Below, one piece after another: positions 61,601 through 64,000 of a stretch of DNA of 64,000 nt. Numbering within the stretch: position 1 is the first letter of the stretch; the number at the start of each line of letters is the position of its first letter. This DNA comes from Quillaja saponaria. Lineage: Eukaryota > Streptophyta > Magnoliopsida > Fabales > Quillajaceae. The position numbers were made by a program, and so were the translations under genes. Under the pieces are notes generated by a model. The model worked only from the letters and a program-made list of their open reading frames with translations. It did not search any database and was not told the DNA's origin. The stretch is from positions 18,191,422 to 18,255,421 of the forward strand of contig CM055610.1 of NCBI GenBank assembly GCA_029379385.1, read 5' to 3'.

Positions 61601-64000
61601 TTTAGTTTCTGCTCAGGAAAGGAAAGGGACTGCTGAAAAGCTGCTCCTTGTGTTGATCCAGGGTTTGTGAAAATCTGATTTGTGTAGTTAACCCTTCCTT
61701 GGTCTTTTCCTATTGGTGCTATCTTTGTAGACTTTGAAACACTGAGGTAGAAGAATTGAAGCTAATCCAGGCAAATGGTTGCCGGTCATTGGGCTGCCAC
61801 TACCCAAAGTTGGGGACTTACTAAAAGAACACAAAGGATTCTGTTCAACTGGACTGCTAAATTGTGGCCAGTTACCTGTCAAGAAAGTGCACAGATCTTA
61901 GCTCATAACTGAAGTTTCATTCCCAACAGAACAGGACCAGAACTAAGAATTAGCAAAAAGTCAGGACTGAGAGGTACTCACCAGGAGGGGAGTTGGCCGA
62001 CTGGAGAACCCACTTGATGTCTAAAACTTTGTGCTTCATCTTGTTCCAGTTCTTGACTCAGTAGTTGCATTAAGCTATAAAGATAAAATGACACATTTTC
62101 TTTTTACAACTTCATTTGTTTGATAAAAAATAACAATATAAAATCAGGTGAGATATAATAAAGGAATATAATACAAGGGTAGTCTAAAGAAAAGATGAGT
62201 AAATTCTAATCAAGCAAAATCCTTTTTTCAAAGAAGATATACGCACTTATACAAAATGATGAGAAAATAGAGAGAGCAAATACATGTGAATGGTGTGCCT
62301 TTTAATTTTGTGCATATATATGATCATGAAGTTGGTGACAGGAAAGCTAAAAAACTCTCCCTATCTGAGTTTGTTTTTTCATTCTTGGATTTCCAACTTT
62401 TCGGGGAAACAGTACGTAATGCATTTCAGTGTAATCAAAACATTATATTTTCCAAAAGTACCCTATGTTAACCATTTGAAAGTGGGTTGAATAAAAGTAT
62501 CCAGTTGACCAACTATGTTGTATTACTTTATTGAAGAGCAAAGTAGAAAGTAGTACATCATCTTCTTTATTTATTGTTCAAATTGGACAATATTCAGGGA
62601 GACCCAACATAGAAAGGGCAAAGGTGGACAAATGAATTGCAAAGGAGGGAATGGTAATTACAATTCTTAGTCTGTCTTATTACTACCAGAGCATGTCACA
62701 TAATCAGATTCTGTTGGTTTGGACTTTGGACAATATTCTCAATGAAAACCCACCACAGATGAGCAATAGTTCTACTCCATTATGTTTATTAATCTATTAC
62801 ATTGATACCTATTTTAAAATTGGCCTTCTACATACAACAGCAGCAATTTCCCCCCATGACTTGCACACTACCAACTCACACACACATGACATGTCTTATT
62901 CTACAGTGGCTTCATATATTAATTACTTTAGTTACTCTCTTGCTTCAAATTGTCAATTGATGAAAGTGCCAGTATAAGATTGCACCTGAATCCCTTAATA
63001 AGAAGCTTCCAAAGCATGGCTAGATATCAAATCCCCACATAGGAAGTCAAAGTTAGCATTGTATAGGAATTAGTTGAAAAGATACCTAAGGATTTTTTGA
63101 GGTTAGTCAACCTTTCAAGTGTCACCCCAATTCTAATATCCTTTTGGGATTCTACCAACTCCTGATCCCTCTCACTAGATTATAGGAAACTACTTTTCAC
63201 TACTATTGACTATAAGAAATTTAAAGAAAGCAAGAAGCCACATGAAATAGAAGAAAAATGTCACTCCCAAATTGTTAATAGTGCAACTGGAAAAGAGAGT
63301 AAATTCTACTTACTTTCGACGTGCTCCACCAGGGCGGCTAGGTTCAAGTTTTATGCGTTTCCCGGCTATGTCACTCCTGGTTTAATGCTTTAAGAGCTTC
63401 CTCTGCAGCTCTAACATCATAAAATTCTATGAACTTATGGTGTCTCTTGTGTGGTGTTTCCCTTATCTGCATTTCACAAAAAGTATACAACCATGAACTA
63501 TCAAAATAATGCACCAGGTGTAAGATTAAAGTGGCCAAATAGTATACAACTATGAATAATGTAAAGAAAATGTCACCTCTTTGACCTCCCCATAAGCCCC
63601 AAAGATTTGACGAAGGTCATCATTTGATACTGATGCATCTAAATTGAACACTACAAGAGTTCCCTGGTTAATGTCCTTTTCTGAGGGGTTATCCTGAAAC
63701 ATAACAGGAAAATGAATAAGACATTTATAAAACAACAATTATGAACTGTAAGTCCAAAATATTCAACAAACCTAGGAATTGAAAAATGAATATCAAGTTT
63801 TCTTCGTCTCAAGGGCTTGTTTTGTAATGCACGAATCGCAGTGCGAGCAGCTCGAATATCATAGTAAGATATCATTACAAAACCCCTATGCTTGCATGCA
63901 GTGTACAAAGTTCGGATATCCCCGTGTTGCTGGCCAAAAGGCACAATGGAAAAAAGTATATATATAAAGGAAATTAAACAATTAGTTAGCATATTAGGAA
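58659..64000 (-). pseudogene. Mei2-like RNA-binding protein gene, frame-disrupted, 5' end outside
   Basis: Exons on the minus strand: 63929-63772, 63693-63577, then RRM2's second half at about 63471-63316, 62074-61982, 61875-60931, 60830-60746, 60658-60590, 60310-60131 and 58775-58659. They encode the second half of RRM1 (GDIRTLYTACKHRGFVMIS), RRM2 (GTLVVFNLDASVSNDDLRQI), the linker, and the C-terminal RRM3 (RTTLMIKNIPNK, NKCNVGYAFINM) typical of plant Mei2-like (AML) meiosis and growth regulators. The 5' part lies beyond the window. Five single-base disruptions break the frame: near 63772 at a donor (IPK expected), near 63376-63380 (after ALN), near 61995-62000, near 61738-61746, and near 61016, where TAA follows NNGNQIDS. 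All splice sites are usable. RRM3, from about 61014 to the stop at 58659, is one intact frame over five exons. A functional copy presumably exists elsewhere. Confidence 0.85.

Noticed and set aside
62286..62977. Plus-strand frames inside the long Mei2-like intron
   Set aside because: No similarity, no codon bias, and no splice partners.
1..64000. tRNA, rRNA and CRISPR array search by eye
   Set aside because: No cloverleaf-like tRNA gene, no rRNA and no regularly spaced identical repeats were seen; the B-box matches belong to SINE-like pieces.

Overview
This window is nuclear DNA of a flowering plant, most likely a eudicot. It is AT-rich with long AT-rich intergenic stretches. Genes are split by GT-AG introns, and most encode plant-specific families: two-pore K+ channel, GPAT acyltransferase, AHL protein, X8-domain protein, BSP protein and Mei2-like protein. 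Small LTR elements (TRIMs), a tRNA-derived SINE and MITE-like elements are also typical of plants. I cannot name the species from the sequence.

Layout. 1-7335 is intergenic. 7341-8166 is a complete miniature LTR retrotransposon with a 5-bp target duplication. 8462-11035 is a decayed ARM/TPR-repeat gene with several frameshifts and stops. 13069-14420 is an inverted-repeat element carrying a nested SINE. 16019-19459 encodes an unknown coiled-coil protein (+ strand); a pentanucleotide array lies upstream and a rearranged TRIM lies in its second intron. 21788-23278 is a TPK-type K+ channel (- strand). 25033-31636 is a ten-exon GBF-interacting-protein-1-like gene (+), followed by an intronless AHL gene at 32344-33087 (+). 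37113-39337 is an X8-domain, GPI-type cell-surface gene (+), with a triplicated sequence block downstream. 41061-41727 is a frameshifted intronless copy of the ribosome-assembly gene PNO1 (-). 44843-45784 is a BSP-family gene without its metal-binding motif (+). 47292-49363 is a two-exon GPAT gene (-). 52488-52891 is a hAT-like MITE. 53287-57239 is a seven-exon PRPP synthetase 4-type gene (+). 58659 to the right edge is the 3' part of a Mei2-like RNA-binding gene (-), with five single-base frame disruptions but sound splice sites.

The genes do not form a pathway; they are a normal mix of unrelated plant genes. The main theme is gene decay: three of the eleven recognisable protein genes (ARM/TPR, PNO1 copy, Mei2-like) are broken by small indels, while seven others read cleanly through all their exons. 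The eighth (GIP1-like) reads through only if an upstream splice donor is used in exon 3. I found no sign of a novel multi-gene system. Family names come from remembered sequence similarity, and no database search was run.
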